A stretch of DNA of 30,154 bases, taken from assembly GCA_035529895.1 (NCBI GenBank), contig DATKVV010000026.1, forward strand, positions 1 to 30,154, read 5' to 3'. The notes beneath the pieces are model-generated. The model made no database searches, had not been told where the DNA came from, and saw only the letters and a list, made by a program, of their open reading frames with translations. Within the stretch, counting starts at the first letter, position 1; every line of letters starts with the position of its first letter. This stretch comes from JAUWKC01 sp035529895 (GTDB lineage: Bacteria; Planctomycetota; Phycisphaerae; Sedimentisphaerales; Anaerobacaceae). Position numbers and translations under genes: made by a program. Below are positions 1 to 7,237 of this stretch, in pieces.

Positions 1-75
1 TTCCAACGCTTCGATGCGTTGTTTCAGTTGCGTGTTTTCCGTTTCCAGATGTTTGATATATGCGTTCTTGTCCAC
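1..75 (-). CDS. N-terminal fragment of a probable IS66-type transposase (runs off the window)
   Basis: An open frame on the minus strand starts at GTG 75, or at GTG 99 (reading VFLSDNSG first), and is still open at position 1. The 25 visible residues (VDKNAYIKHLETENTQLKQR and on) form a leucine/isoleucine heptad coiled coil. The N-termini of IS66 TnpC transposases commonly begin with such a coiled coil, and the GTAAGCG end motif at 137 fits this. No clear Shine-Dalgarno sequence precedes either GTG. With so few residues, another coiled-coil protein cannot be excluded. Confidence 0.4.
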   Translation of the reverse strand, partial: MDKNAYIKHLETENTQLKQRIEALE

Positions 76-137
76 ACCAGAGTTATCGGACAGAAACACG
101 CTTCTACATAAAACCTATTATTTCAGTGAACGCTTAC
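1..137 (-). mobile_element. Terminal end of a probable IS66-family insertion sequence (partial)
   Basis: Read on the minus strand from 137, the sequence begins GTAAGCGTTCACTG. IS66-family terminal inverted repeats usually begin GTAAGCG. About 60 bp inside this end an open frame runs off the left edge and encodes a coiled-coil N-terminus typical of IS66 TnpC transposases. The element would extend leftwards out of the window. The flanking eight bases (138-145, AAAAATCC) would be one copy of the expected 8-bp target duplication. The other end is not visible, so the family is inferred from the end motif and the coiled coil only. Confidence 0.5.
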
Positions 138-252
138 AAAAATCCTTGATTGTGTCCGATTTTTACAATACAGACTGAGCTACAGCTTATATTTTGTGAC
201 GAGACGGGAAAGCAATACGACGAAAAAACCGACTTTAACGAAAGAACCGACA

Positions 253-774
253 ATGGGAAAAACACCTTCTACAGTAGGGCTGATTCTTGTCGTTTCGGCG
301 GTAGCCGTGGTCGGCTGTAAAAACAATAATGGGGCGGATACCAGAAAAGGAAACACAATGTATAAGAAACTTACTACCAATATGATGGTCGAGGACGTGA
401 ATCGCACTGTGGATTTCTACAGTGACATTCTCGGATTTGAATTTATGATGGGTGTGCCGGAAAACAGTCAGGAAGTCGTGACTGCAAAACCACCGGATAG
501 AGTGCTGGCTTTTGCTGTAATGAAGGCCGGAGATGTTGAAATGATGTTTCAGGCAAAGCAGTCGTTAGTCGAAGAAATCCCTGAGTTTGATGGTATGGGG
601 ATTGGCGGGTCGTTAACGTTTTATGTCGAAGTGGAAGATGCAGAGGCTTTGTACGCTAAATTAGACGGTAAAGTCACAATTGTCAAAGATATGCAGAGCA
701 GGTTCTATGGAAAGCGAGAGTTCTCAATTCGCGACTGCAACGGCTATATTCTAACGCTTGCCGGAAACATTTAG
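253..774 (+). CDS. VOC/glyoxalase-fold protein with lipoprotein-like leader
   Basis: The last 139 residues form one vicinal-oxygen-chelate (glyoxalase/bleomycin-resistance/dioxygenase) module. It opens with TTNMMVEDVNRTVDFYSDIL and closes with FSIRDCNGYILTLAG, the usual start and end of these domains. Substrate and metal are not predictable. From ATG 253 the protein starts with a lysine, a hydrophobic stretch and VVGC, a good lipobox, so the mature form would be a membrane-anchored lipoprotein. A second ATG at 358, just before the VOC domain, has a better ribosome site (AAGGA seven bases upstream) and would give a cytosolic 139-residue protein. GTG 196 is a further, weaker start. The gene lies beside an insertion-sequence end and 11 bp before the next gene. 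Domain call is firm, start is not. Confidence 0.8.
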   Translation: MGKTPSTVGLILVVSAVAVVGCKNNNGADTRKGNTMYKKLTTNMMVEDVNRTVDFYSDILGFEFMMGVPENSQEVVTAKPPDRVLAFAVMKAGDVEMMFQAKQSLVEEIPEFDGMGIGGSLTFYVEVEDAEALYAKLDGKVTIVKDMQSRFYGKREFSIRDCNGYILTLAGNI

Positions 775-785
775 GCGGCAGACCT

Positions 786-1082
786 ATGAAGAAACCAGAC
801 TTAAGACAATTGAAACAGATTCCTGGCGTTGGCGAAAACATCGCTCAGGATATGTGGGATATCGGTATTCGCTCCGTTAATGACCTCAGGGGTCGCAACG
901 CCGAGCGGCTTTACCAGAGGCTCTGTGACTTCAAGGCATCGCCCGTGGATAAGTGTATGCTCTACGTATTCCGCTGCGCAATATACTATGCTTCCAATAC
1001 CGAGCATGACCCCGAACTACTAAAATGGTGGAACTGGAAAGATAGAAGCCGAACACCTCAAATTCGTCGTGCAAGAACATAG
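786..1082 (+). CDS. Helix-hairpin-helix protein of the Cdd1 ('pathogenicity locus') family
   Basis: The N-terminus carries a helix-hairpin-helix motif, LKQIPGVGENIAQDMWDIGI, followed by a second helical pair ending in the family signature VDKCMLYVFRCAIYYAS and the terminal HDPELLKWWNWKD. These are hallmarks of the small Cdd1-type proteins (about 90 residues), presumed non-specific DNA binders of unproved function. The last 12 residues (RSRTPQIRRART) go beyond the usual end of the family and overlap the start of the next gene in another frame. The gene follows the VOC gene by 11 bp and is probably cotranscribed with it and with the phosphoesterase-domain gene. Pairing with a DNA-end-processing domain supports a nucleic-acid role. 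Confidence 0.8.
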   Translation: MKKPDLRQLKQIPGVGENIAQDMWDIGIRSVNDLRGRNAERLYQRLCDFKASPVDKCMLYVFRCAIYYASNTEHDPELLKWWNWKDRSRTPQIRRART

Positions 1083-1431
1083 CAAGCAGGGCCGGCCGGT
1101 TCACTGGGATTTGATGCTGGAGAGCGGCGGCGTATTGCAGACGTATCGGCTTGTGCTGCCGCCCGGCGAGCTGCTGCATCAAAGAGCGACCGCCGTCAAG
1201 ATTTTTGACCACCCCTTGAAGTTTCTGACCTACGAAGGGAGTCTGAGCGAAGACAAGGGCTCCGTGCAAATCGCGGACGGCGGGACATATCGGCTTCTCC
1301 GAGCCGACACAAATCTGTCCCTGCTGAAACTGGATGGAAAAATCCTGAAAGGCAAGTTTGCCCTTGCCCGCATCGAGGCCGACAGATGGGAATTCTATCT
1401 TCTCAAATCGGGCAGGTCAGGCTCGACGTGA
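1069..1431 (+). CDS. Stand-alone LigD-type 3'-phosphoesterase domain protein
   Basis: The protein matches the N-terminal phosphoesterase module of bacterial DNA ligase D. QEHSKQGRPVHWDLMLESGG holds the His-x-Asp of the metal site, and DHPLKFLTYEGSL holds the second conserved His and Glu-Gly. In LigD this module trims 3' phosphates and ribonucleotides at broken ends. Stand-alone copies of about 120 residues exist in many bacteria. The only standard start is GTG 1069, which cuts into the first beta strand. The same frame reads back as IEAEHLKFV to a stop at 1021 without ATG, GTG or TTG, so a rare ATA start at 1042 or a frameshift is possible. It overlaps the Cdd1 gene by 14 bp and the convergent CDF gene by 37 bp. 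Confidence 0.7.
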   Translation: MQEHSKQGRPVHWDLMLESGGVLQTYRLVLPPGELLHQRATAVKIFDHPLKFLTYEGSLSEDKGSVQIADGGTYRLLRADTNLSLLKLDGKILKGKFALARIEADRWEFYLLKSGRSGST

Positions 1432-2303
1432 ACGATGATATTGACCGGACGGCTTATCTGTTCGTGCACCGCCTTCTCCAGAGTCTCAGCTATTTCGTGG
1501 GCGGTGGCTATGTTCAACCCGGGGTCAACGAGGATGTGCAGGTCGAGAAAAACTTCTCTTCCCACCGTGCGGCTTCGCAGCTCGTGCCACTGACGTATGG
1601 AGCTGTCGGCGTTAATTATGCTTTTTATGCGCTCAATTGTCTGCTCGTCCACAGCGCGTTCGGTCAGCTCGTGCAGGCAATCGCCAATAATGTTGATACC
1701 GACAAAGACTACCATCAGGCCAACGGCAATGGCGGCAACCTCGTCGCCGTACTTGAAGCCGAGCTTTAGGGACACGATGCCTATCAGTACGGCCACAGAG
1801 CTTAAGGCATCGCTGCGGTGATGCCAGGCATTGGCATAAGCAGCCGGGCTGTGCGACCTGATGGCCACCCTTTTTGTTATTTGATAAAGCCACTCTTTGA
1901 AGATAATGGAGCCTATGGTCACTGCGAACATTGCCGTGTTGGGGACTACGATCTTTCCCCGGGTTATGTCCCTTGCTGCGTAGTAAATCATGCCGAGACC
2001 GACGGTGACCAGGGCCACGGCGACAAAGGCGCCTGAAAAAGTTTCGATTCGTCCGTGGCCGTAAGGATGCTCCGTATCCGGTTTTTTTGAGCCGAAGTGA
2101 ACACCGAAAATAACCGCAAGGTCGGTAATCATATCGGAAAGCGAGTGGATTGCGTCGGAAACCACCGCCGCCGAACCGGACAACAAACCGATAACGAACT
2201 TTGCCGCCATAAGCGCAAGATTTATTATCAGGCTCAGATTGGTGACAGACCTTATCTGTTTGCTCGCAAGCTCTTTTTTGTCGGCGGTTTCAGGGGCTTT
2301 CAT
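1395..2303 (-). CDS. Cation diffusion facilitator (CDF) family metal transporter
   Basis: This inner-membrane proton/metal antiporter has the usual CDF length (302 residues) and plan. An N-terminal membrane domain carries metal-site residues in SDAIHSLSDMITDL and, in the fourth or fifth segment, HRSDALSS. Between them lies the family signature HPYGHGRIE. The C-terminal cytosolic ferredoxin-like domain ends in VNIIVHVEPD. Histidines and aspartates of the transport site are intact, so export of Zn(II), Fe(II) or Mn(II) is plausible, but the metal cannot be read from sequence. The ATG overlaps the TGA of the phosphohexomutase gene (ATGA), so the two are translationally coupled. This is the last gene of the serA-top6B operon, and its 3' end overlaps the convergent phosphoesterase gene. 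Confidence 0.92.
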   Translation of the reverse strand: MKAPETADKKELASKQIRSVTNLSLIINLALMAAKFVIGLLSGSAAVVSDAIHSLSDMITDLAVIFGVHFGSKKPDTEHPYGHGRIETFSGAFVAVALVTVGLGMIYYAARDITRGKIVVPNTAMFAVTIGSIIFKEWLYQITKRVAIRSHSPAAYANAWHHRSDALSSVAVLIGIVSLKLGFKYGDEVAAIAVGLMVVFVGINIIGDCLHELTERAVDEQTIERIKSIINADSSIRQWHELRSRTVGREVFLDLHILVDPGLNIATAHEIAETLEKAVHEQISRPVNIIVHVEPDLPDLRR

Positions 2304-3688
2304 TTCTTATTTGCCTCTGCGATTTCTTTTCGCATGCCAAAAACTGCATCAATATATTGTTTCGCGCAAGAACGGTCTTTAGCCTCGACGATAACCCTCA
2401 TCACAGGCTCGGTATTACTGGCTCTCAGATGGAGCCAGCCGTCATCGAAGTCAAAACGGCAGCCGTCGGTGGTATCAAGCCTGGCGTTGGTGAAACGCTT
2501 TTTCGCCGAATCCAATATTTGCCGGGCTTGCAGTTGGTCTGCGGCAAATTTGTCTTTAATCATGTAATACCCGCCGATTTCACCGACCAATTGACTTATT
2601 GTCTTTTCCGTTTCAGCCATCAACTGCAGAACCAGTACAATCCCAACAAGACTGTCACGAATAGGACTGACCTGCAGGTCGATTACCCCGCCGTTGCCTT
2701 CCCCGCCGATAATGCAGTTATTTTCGAGCATTGCCGCGGCGACATTCGCCTCTCCGACAGGAGTGCGGATAACGCAGCCTCCGGCCTTTGCGGCTATATC
2801 GTCAATCATTCTTGAGGTAGAGAGATTCGTCGCGGCCCTGCCGGTCTTTTTGCCAAAAATGTATTTTGCCGCCAGCGCCAGGGTATATTCCTCGCCAATG
2901 TAAGCTCCGGTTTCGTCGACAATTGCCAATCTGTCGCCGTCAGGGTCCTGCGCAAAGCCGATGGCCGCCTCTTTGGCTCTTACTACCTCGCAGAGGCTGG
3001 TTATGTTTTCCGCGGTTGGTTCAGGAGCATGGGCAAAGATGCCGGTGGGCTCATCGTTTATTGCTGCGACTTCGCAGCCAAGTTCGGCCAGCAGTCTTTT
3101 CGTTACGCGCCCCCCTGCCCCGTTGACACTGTCGAGGACAACCTTGAATTCCATTGCTGAAATTTCTTCCTTTTCAACGATGGCCAGCACCCTGGCGATG
3201 TGTACAGCGTCGGTTCGTTCGCTGGAAGTTACTTTACCGCAATTCTCCGAATCAACAATCGCAAATTTCTTATCAAGAAAATACTGCCTGATTTGCGCGG
3301 CGACATGGGCCGGCGGAGCGGTACTGTTATCAAGTAGTACTTTTATGCCGTTGTACTGCATTGGATTATGCGAAGCGGTTACGACCACCCCGCCGTCGCA
3401 TCCAAGCTCTTTTATCATAATTCCTACGCCGGGCGTAGTGACTATTCCGAGGTCGATTACGTTGATTCCGACCGAACACAATCCCGCGGCTGCCGCTGAT
3501 GTCAGCATTTGTCCGGTGGGCCGGGAATCCCGCCCGATACAGACCGACAGTTTTTTGCCCTCGCCGATTTGCCTGCTTGCCAGAAATGTCCCGAACGCGC
3601 AGCCATAGTCAACGGCAACTGCGTCGGTGAGGTTTTCACCGACGATGCCTCTGAGACCGCTGACGCTGATTATCAACTGTTCGGTCAC
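2300..3688 (-). CDS. glmM: Phosphohexomutase, probable phosphoglucosamine mutase
   Basis: All four functional loops of the alpha-D-phosphohexomutase family are intact: TASHNP with the phosphoserine at residue 106, the magnesium loop DPDGDR (248-253), the sugar loop GEGNGG (329-334) and the phosphate-binding ASNTEPVMRV near the C-terminus. Length (462) fits. The enzyme interconverts sugar 6- and 1-phosphates. The opening SGLRGIVGE and overall look resemble bacterial/archaeal phosphoglucosamine mutases, which supply glucosamine-1-phosphate for UDP-GlcNAc, but phosphomannomutase or phosphoglucomutase activity is not excluded. The start is GTG without a clear ribosome site, 18 bp after the top6B stop, so coupling to upstream translation is likely. 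Confidence 0.85.
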   Translation of the reverse strand: MTEQLIISVSGLRGIVGENLTDAVAVDYGCAFGTFLASRQIGEGKKLSVCIGRDSRPTGQMLTSAAAAGLCSVGINVIDLGIVTTPGVGIMIKELGCDGGVVVTASHNPMQYNGIKVLLDNSTAPPAHVAAQIRQYFLDKKFAIVDSENCGKVTSSERTDAVHIARVLAIVEKEEISAMEFKVVLDSVNGAGGRVTKRLLAELGCEVAAINDEPTGIFAHAPEPTAENITSLCEVVRAKEAAIGFAQDPDGDRLAIVDETGAYIGEEYTLALAAKYIFGKKTGRAATNLSTSRMIDDIAAKAGGCVIRTPVGEANVAAAMLENNCIIGGEGNGGVIDLQVSPIRDSLVGIVLVLQLMAETEKTISQLVGEIGGYYMIKDKFAADQLQARQILDSAKKRFTNARLDTTDGCRFDFDDGWLHLRASNTEPVMRVIVEAKDRSCAKQYIDAVFGMRKEIAEANKK

Positions 3689-3706
3689 GTCGTTCGGGCT
3701 TTCAGC

Positions 3707-5509
3707 TCAGAGTTTTCTGGATCTTTCCAAAACCGTCTTAAGCCTGGTAACTACGGTGTCGACCTGTGTTTTCCTGAGCGACAGGATGTGCTCAAGAGCC
3801 TCACCGATGTAGGGCAGATAAGTCTCTATGTAGCGTCGTTTGTCCATTTCCTGCTGGATGCGTTTTCTCTTTCGCAGGAACATGCCGAGTTTTCTTCCGC
3901 ATTCCTGAATGGCCAACTGTATTTCTCTGATGATTTCCGGGTAATGGGCAATGGCTTCCTTGCTTTCAGAGGTGAACGGCACCCAGACCGAAGCGATGTG
4001 CACCATCAGCACAAGCGGGCCTGTCGGCAGGGCGCCCTTGCTCTGGCTCAAGGCATAATTTCGCCAGTTGACATCCATCACCGATTTGTAAATGGCGCAG
4101 GCCGATTGCTGATAAAGCAGAGGCACACGATTGGCAATGCGGATGAGGCGCATCAGAGGTTCCCTGTCGGGCTCGCCGTTGGCGTCCCCTTTGGTTCCGT
4201 AGGCCAGGGCCGCTTCGATGAGGAATGGATTGCCGCGGTATACTGCGGGGCTGCGGGAGCAGGCGGTATAAAAACCCGCCTCGACGACGCGCTTCAGTCC
4301 TTCTTCAAGGGCCCCGGCCCCGATGGGGGCTATGCAGTCGGTTGCGGGGGCCATAATCCTGGTTTCGCTTATTGCCGCGTGAAGGGCCTCTGCTTGTTGC
4401 AGCGTCATACTGGGAGGCCTGAGAGTGCTGCGCAGTTTTGCCTTTTCACAGATTTGCTGGGCCACGCGCGGGCTTACTCTCGAGAATTCCTTCTGCAGAA
4501 AGGCAGAGAGCTGTCTGGCAGGACTTTCCCGCGCCATCTTTAACAAAAGTCCCAGTTCAACGCCATAGGGATGCGGCTTGATTGCTCTGGGGACAAACGG
4601 CGACTGCTTGGTCCGCCTGGGATATTCATAAGTATTGCCGTCGGGGGCGGCGTAACGAATTATTGCATGAGGGTTGGCCATAGCCGTTTGGGCGACGTAT
4701 TCGTCGACCGACTGGCGTCCCTTTTGGTACTTTCCTTCGAGGGTTATGGTGACGCTTGTGCCGGTCGGAAGGTCGAAATCACATTCTTCATCGAGGACGA
4801 CTTCAGGTTTGTTTTTAGCTGTGTCAATCTGTACATGGAAAAGATGCGCGTTTTTGCCGGGGCTGGTTCGGGAGATAATCCGTACGGGCTCGCCCGTGGT
4901 CAGCAGGCCGTACATGCCGGCGGCGGATATGCCGATGCCCTGCTGACCGCGACTCATCTTGAGGCTGTGGAACTTGCTTCCGTACAGCAGTCGAGCAAAG
5001 ATATTCGGAATCTGCTGTCTTATGATTCCCGGACCGTTATCCTTGACGGTCATCACGAATTTGTTGTCGCCGGCGGGCTTTATGTTAATCGCCAGTTCGG
5101 GCAGGATGTACGCTTCCTCGCAGGCGTCGAGTGAATTGTCGACAGCTTCTTTGGCCGCGGTCAGAAGGGCCTTACGCGGATTGTCGAAGCCGAGAAGATG
5201 CCTGTTCTTTGCGAAGAATTCACTGACGCTTATGACGCGCTGTTTGGCGGCCATCGACTCTGCGGTGGCGGGCGGTGCACCCATTTTGCGTTTGTTGGCG
5301 GTCTTGAGTTGCTTGTCAGCGGCAGCCGCGTGTTCACCTGTGGTGTTCGCTCTCGGCTCGGAAGGCGGAGATTCCGACTTTGCCTTTCGCCGCTTCTTTG
5401 GCGAAGTTATTGGTTTCGCCTTTTTTGCCCTTACTTCAGCTTTCTTGGCAGGCGGCTTCTCAAACGCAAAACTCAGTTGTCCCGCTGAGCGACTCTTCCT
5501 TGTTGCCAT
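3707..5509 (-). CDS. top6B: DNA topoisomerase VI subunit B
   Basis: This is the ATPase subunit of a type IIB topoisomerase. The Bergerat ATP fold shows EAVDNSLD (residues 121-128), DNGPGI (157-162) and the lid GQQGIGISAAGMYG (188 on). An H2TH-like region follows (about 340-385). The transducer domain carries the switch-lysine segment QSKGALPTGPL (about 489-499) and HIASVWVPFTSESKEAI. The first 90 or so residues are a lysine/proline/alanine-rich tail not found in archaeal subunits. ATG 5509 was chosen because GGAG lies eight bases upstream; an in-frame TTG at 5578 has none. The family works as an A2B2 tetramer, but no subunit A gene is adjacent or in the window. GyrB, MutL and Hsp90 are excluded by the H2TH and transducer motifs. 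Confidence 0.93.
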   Translation of the reverse strand: MATRKSRSAGQLSFAFEKPPAKKAEVRAKKAKPITSPKKRRKAKSESPPSEPRANTTGEHAAAADKQLKTANKRKMGAPPATAESMAAKQRVISVSEFFAKNRHLLGFDNPRKALLTAAKEAVDNSLDACEEAYILPELAINIKPAGDNKFVMTVKDNGPGIIRQQIPNIFARLLYGSKFHSLKMSRGQQGIGISAAGMYGLLTTGEPVRIISRTSPGKNAHLFHVQIDTAKNKPEVVLDEECDFDLPTGTSVTITLEGKYQKGRQSVDEYVAQTAMANPHAIIRYAAPDGNTYEYPRRTKQSPFVPRAIKPHPYGVELGLLLKMARESPARQLSAFLQKEFSRVSPRVAQQICEKAKLRSTLRPPSMTLQQAEALHAAISETRIMAPATDCIAPIGAGALEEGLKRVVEAGFYTACSRSPAVYRGNPFLIEAALAYGTKGDANGEPDREPLMRLIRIANRVPLLYQQSACAIYKSVMDVNWRNYALSQSKGALPTGPLVLMVHIASVWVPFTSESKEAIAHYPEIIREIQLAIQECGRKLGMFLRKRKRIQQEMDKRRYIETYLPYIGEALEHILSLRKTQVDTVVTRLKTVLERSRKL

Positions 5510-5530
5510 ACCGAAAACTCCAACACATTC

Positions 5531-5570
5531 TTGGAATCCTACACTTCCATACACCGGAGCATTGGAATCC
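5531..5570. repeat. Pair of 9-bp direct repeats (TTGGAATCC) upstream of top6B
   Basis: TTGGAATCC occurs at 5531-5539 and again at 5562-5570, 31 bp apart, close to three helical turns. Both lie in the 112-bp gap between serA and the top6B start. A regulator contacting one face of the DNA could bind here, but two short repeats can occur by chance and no convincing promoter was found beside them. Confidence 0.3.
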
Positions 5571-5591
5571 CCGACCAAGGACTATCAGCGT

Positions 5592-5620
5592 TAGCCGCCG
5601 TCGGTTTTGTGCGGCGGTAA
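5592..5620 (-). terminator. GC-rich hairpin just after serA (weak terminator or attenuator candidate)
   Basis: CCGCCG (5595-5600) and CGGCGG (5612-5617) form a perfect 6-bp stem with an 11-base loop, starting a few bases past the serA stop. No T-run follows on the minus strand, so it does not look like a complete intrinsic terminator. It may reduce read-through into top6B or protect the serA message end. Confidence 0.3.
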
Positions 5621-5621
5621 C

Positions 5622-7211
5622 TTAATCCAGTCTGCAGACGTAAATCTCGTTAACGAAATCGAGTTTGGTGAGTTCTTCAACGGCCTCTGCACCAGGTTCT
5701 TTGTCAAGACTGACGGCGAGGACGGCTTTTTGCTCCTCCGGTTTTTGTCCGACGCCCATTGTGCAGATATTGATATTATGCCTGCCGCACACGGTTCCCA
5801 CCGCGCCGATGACGCCGGGCCTGTCGTCGTTGAAGATGACCAGGACCGCCCCCTGCGGGGTCATCTCTATGTGGAACCCGTCGATTTCGATGATTCGCAG
5901 CAATGTCTGGCCGAAGACCGACCCGGTTACGGTGCGCGTGACCTTGTCCGTAACAACTTTGGCTCTGAAGCTTGCGGCCACGTCCTTGGATTCGGGGTTC
6001 TTTGTCTCATCGACGCTTATGCCGCGTTCCCTGGCGAGCACAGAGACATTAACCATGTTCAAAGGCATTTCGAAATGCTTCTGCAGCAGGCCAATAGCAA
6101 AGTAGAGAGTAATCGGCTCAACGGCCATTTCGGCGATTGAGCCGCGATATTGCACCTCGAGGGCCTTGATGTGGCCCGGTGCGATGGTGCTGACCAGCGT
6201 GCCTATTCGCCTGCCGAGTTCGGCGTACTGCGCTATTATCGGCGGCATCGCGCCCGCCGCGGATGGGGCATTGACGGCATTTCTCACCGGACCGCCCCTG
6301 ATAGCGTCAACGAGAATTTGCGCAGCCTCGACCGCAACCTCGACCTGCGCCTCCTCCGTGCTGGCGCCGAGATGCGGCGTAACGAGGCAATTCTCAAGCT
6401 CTCGGAAACGGGTGTTTTGCGGCGGCTCTGCCGAAAACACGTCCAGCGCGGCGCCGGCTATACGCTTTTGGGCCAGAGCCTCATACAGGGCGTCTTCGTT
6501 AATAATTCCGCCGCGCGCGCAATTGACTAATCGGACGGTGGGTTTCATCATCTCGATCTGCTCGGCGCCAATCATATTGATCGTTTGCTCGTTCTTTGGT
6601 ACGTGTACGGTGATATAATCGGCTTGTCTGAAGATTCTTTCGAGGCTGTCGGTAATCTCAATGCCGAGTTTTTCTGCGTCGGTGGGAGCGGCAAACGGGT
6701 CGTACCCCAGAATTTTCATATTGAAACCCGCGGCCATCTTCGCCACGGACATCCCGATTCTGCCCAGCCCTATCACGCCGAGCACCTTGTTGTTCAACTG
6801 GTTGCCCATGTACTTTTTCCTGTCCCAGGCGCCGGATTTGAGGCTGTCGCAGGCCGGGACGACATTCCGGCTCATCGCAAGCATCAAAGCCATTGTATGT
6901 TCTGCGGCGCTGAGGGTGTTGCCGCCGGGCGTATTCATAACGAGGATTCCTCGGCGGGTCGCTTCGCGGACGTCGATGTTATCGACCCCGACGCCAGCCC
7001 GCGCAATGCCTTTCAGTTTGCCGGGGTTTGCCAGGACTTTGGCTGTAACCTTTGTGTCGCTTCGTACAATCAGCCCGTCGTGCTCGCCGATAATGCCTGC
7101 AAGCTCATCTTCGCTTATGCCCGTCTTGACGACCGCTTCGACGCCGTCAGTGGAATTGAGCAGGTCGATACCTTGTTTTGCAAGTTTGTCGGTGATTAGT
7201 ACTTTGATCAT
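5622..7211 (-). CDS. serA: D-3-phosphoglycerate dehydrogenase (long form)
   Basis: The enzyme oxidises 3-phosphoglycerate to 3-phosphohydroxypyruvate with NAD+, the first step of serine synthesis in the cytosol. The nucleotide-binding motif GLGRIG sits near residues 148-153. Catalytic residues are Arg in NCARGGII (about 233), Glu in FSAEPP (about 262) and His in TPHLGAST (about 280). At 529 residues it is the long form, with the intervening ASB domain and a C-terminal ACT domain (NDDRPGVIGAVGTVCG) that usually mediates serine feedback. The start was placed at ATG 7211 because AGGAG lies seven bases upstream; TTG 7217 adds only two residues. It follows a lipoprotein gene and precedes top6B. 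Confidence 0.95.
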   Translation of the reverse strand: MIKVLITDKLAKQGIDLLNSTDGVEAVVKTGISEDELAGIIGEHDGLIVRSDTKVTAKVLANPGKLKGIARAGVGVDNIDVREATRRGILVMNTPGGNTLSAAEHTMALMLAMSRNVVPACDSLKSGAWDRKKYMGNQLNNKVLGVIGLGRIGMSVAKMAAGFNMKILGYDPFAAPTDAEKLGIEITDSLERIFRQADYITVHVPKNEQTINMIGAEQIEMMKPTVRLVNCARGGIINEDALYEALAQKRIAGAALDVFSAEPPQNTRFRELENCLVTPHLGASTEEAQVEVAVEAAQILVDAIRGGPVRNAVNAPSAAGAMPPIIAQYAELGRRIGTLVSTIAPGHIKALEVQYRGSIAEMAVEPITLYFAIGLLQKHFEMPLNMVNVSVLARERGISVDETKNPESKDVAASFRAKVVTDKVTRTVTGSVFGQTLLRIIEIDGFHIEMTPQGAVLVIFNDDRPGVIGAVGTVCGRHNINICTMGVGQKPEEQKAVLAVSLDKEPGAEAVEELTKLDFVNEIYVCRLD

Positions 7212-7237
7212 TTTCAATCTCCTGATGCTATCTCGTT

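Noticed and set aside
180..407. Minus-strand 75-residue hydrophobic frame
   Set aside because: It is antisense to the VOC gene leader and its hydrophobicity follows from the opposite-strand composition; no ribosome site.
2961..4543. Long plus-strand frames (215 and 344 residues) opposite the phosphohexomutase and top6B genes
   Set aside because: Both are antisense to genes with intact family motifs, and show no domain resemblance of their own.
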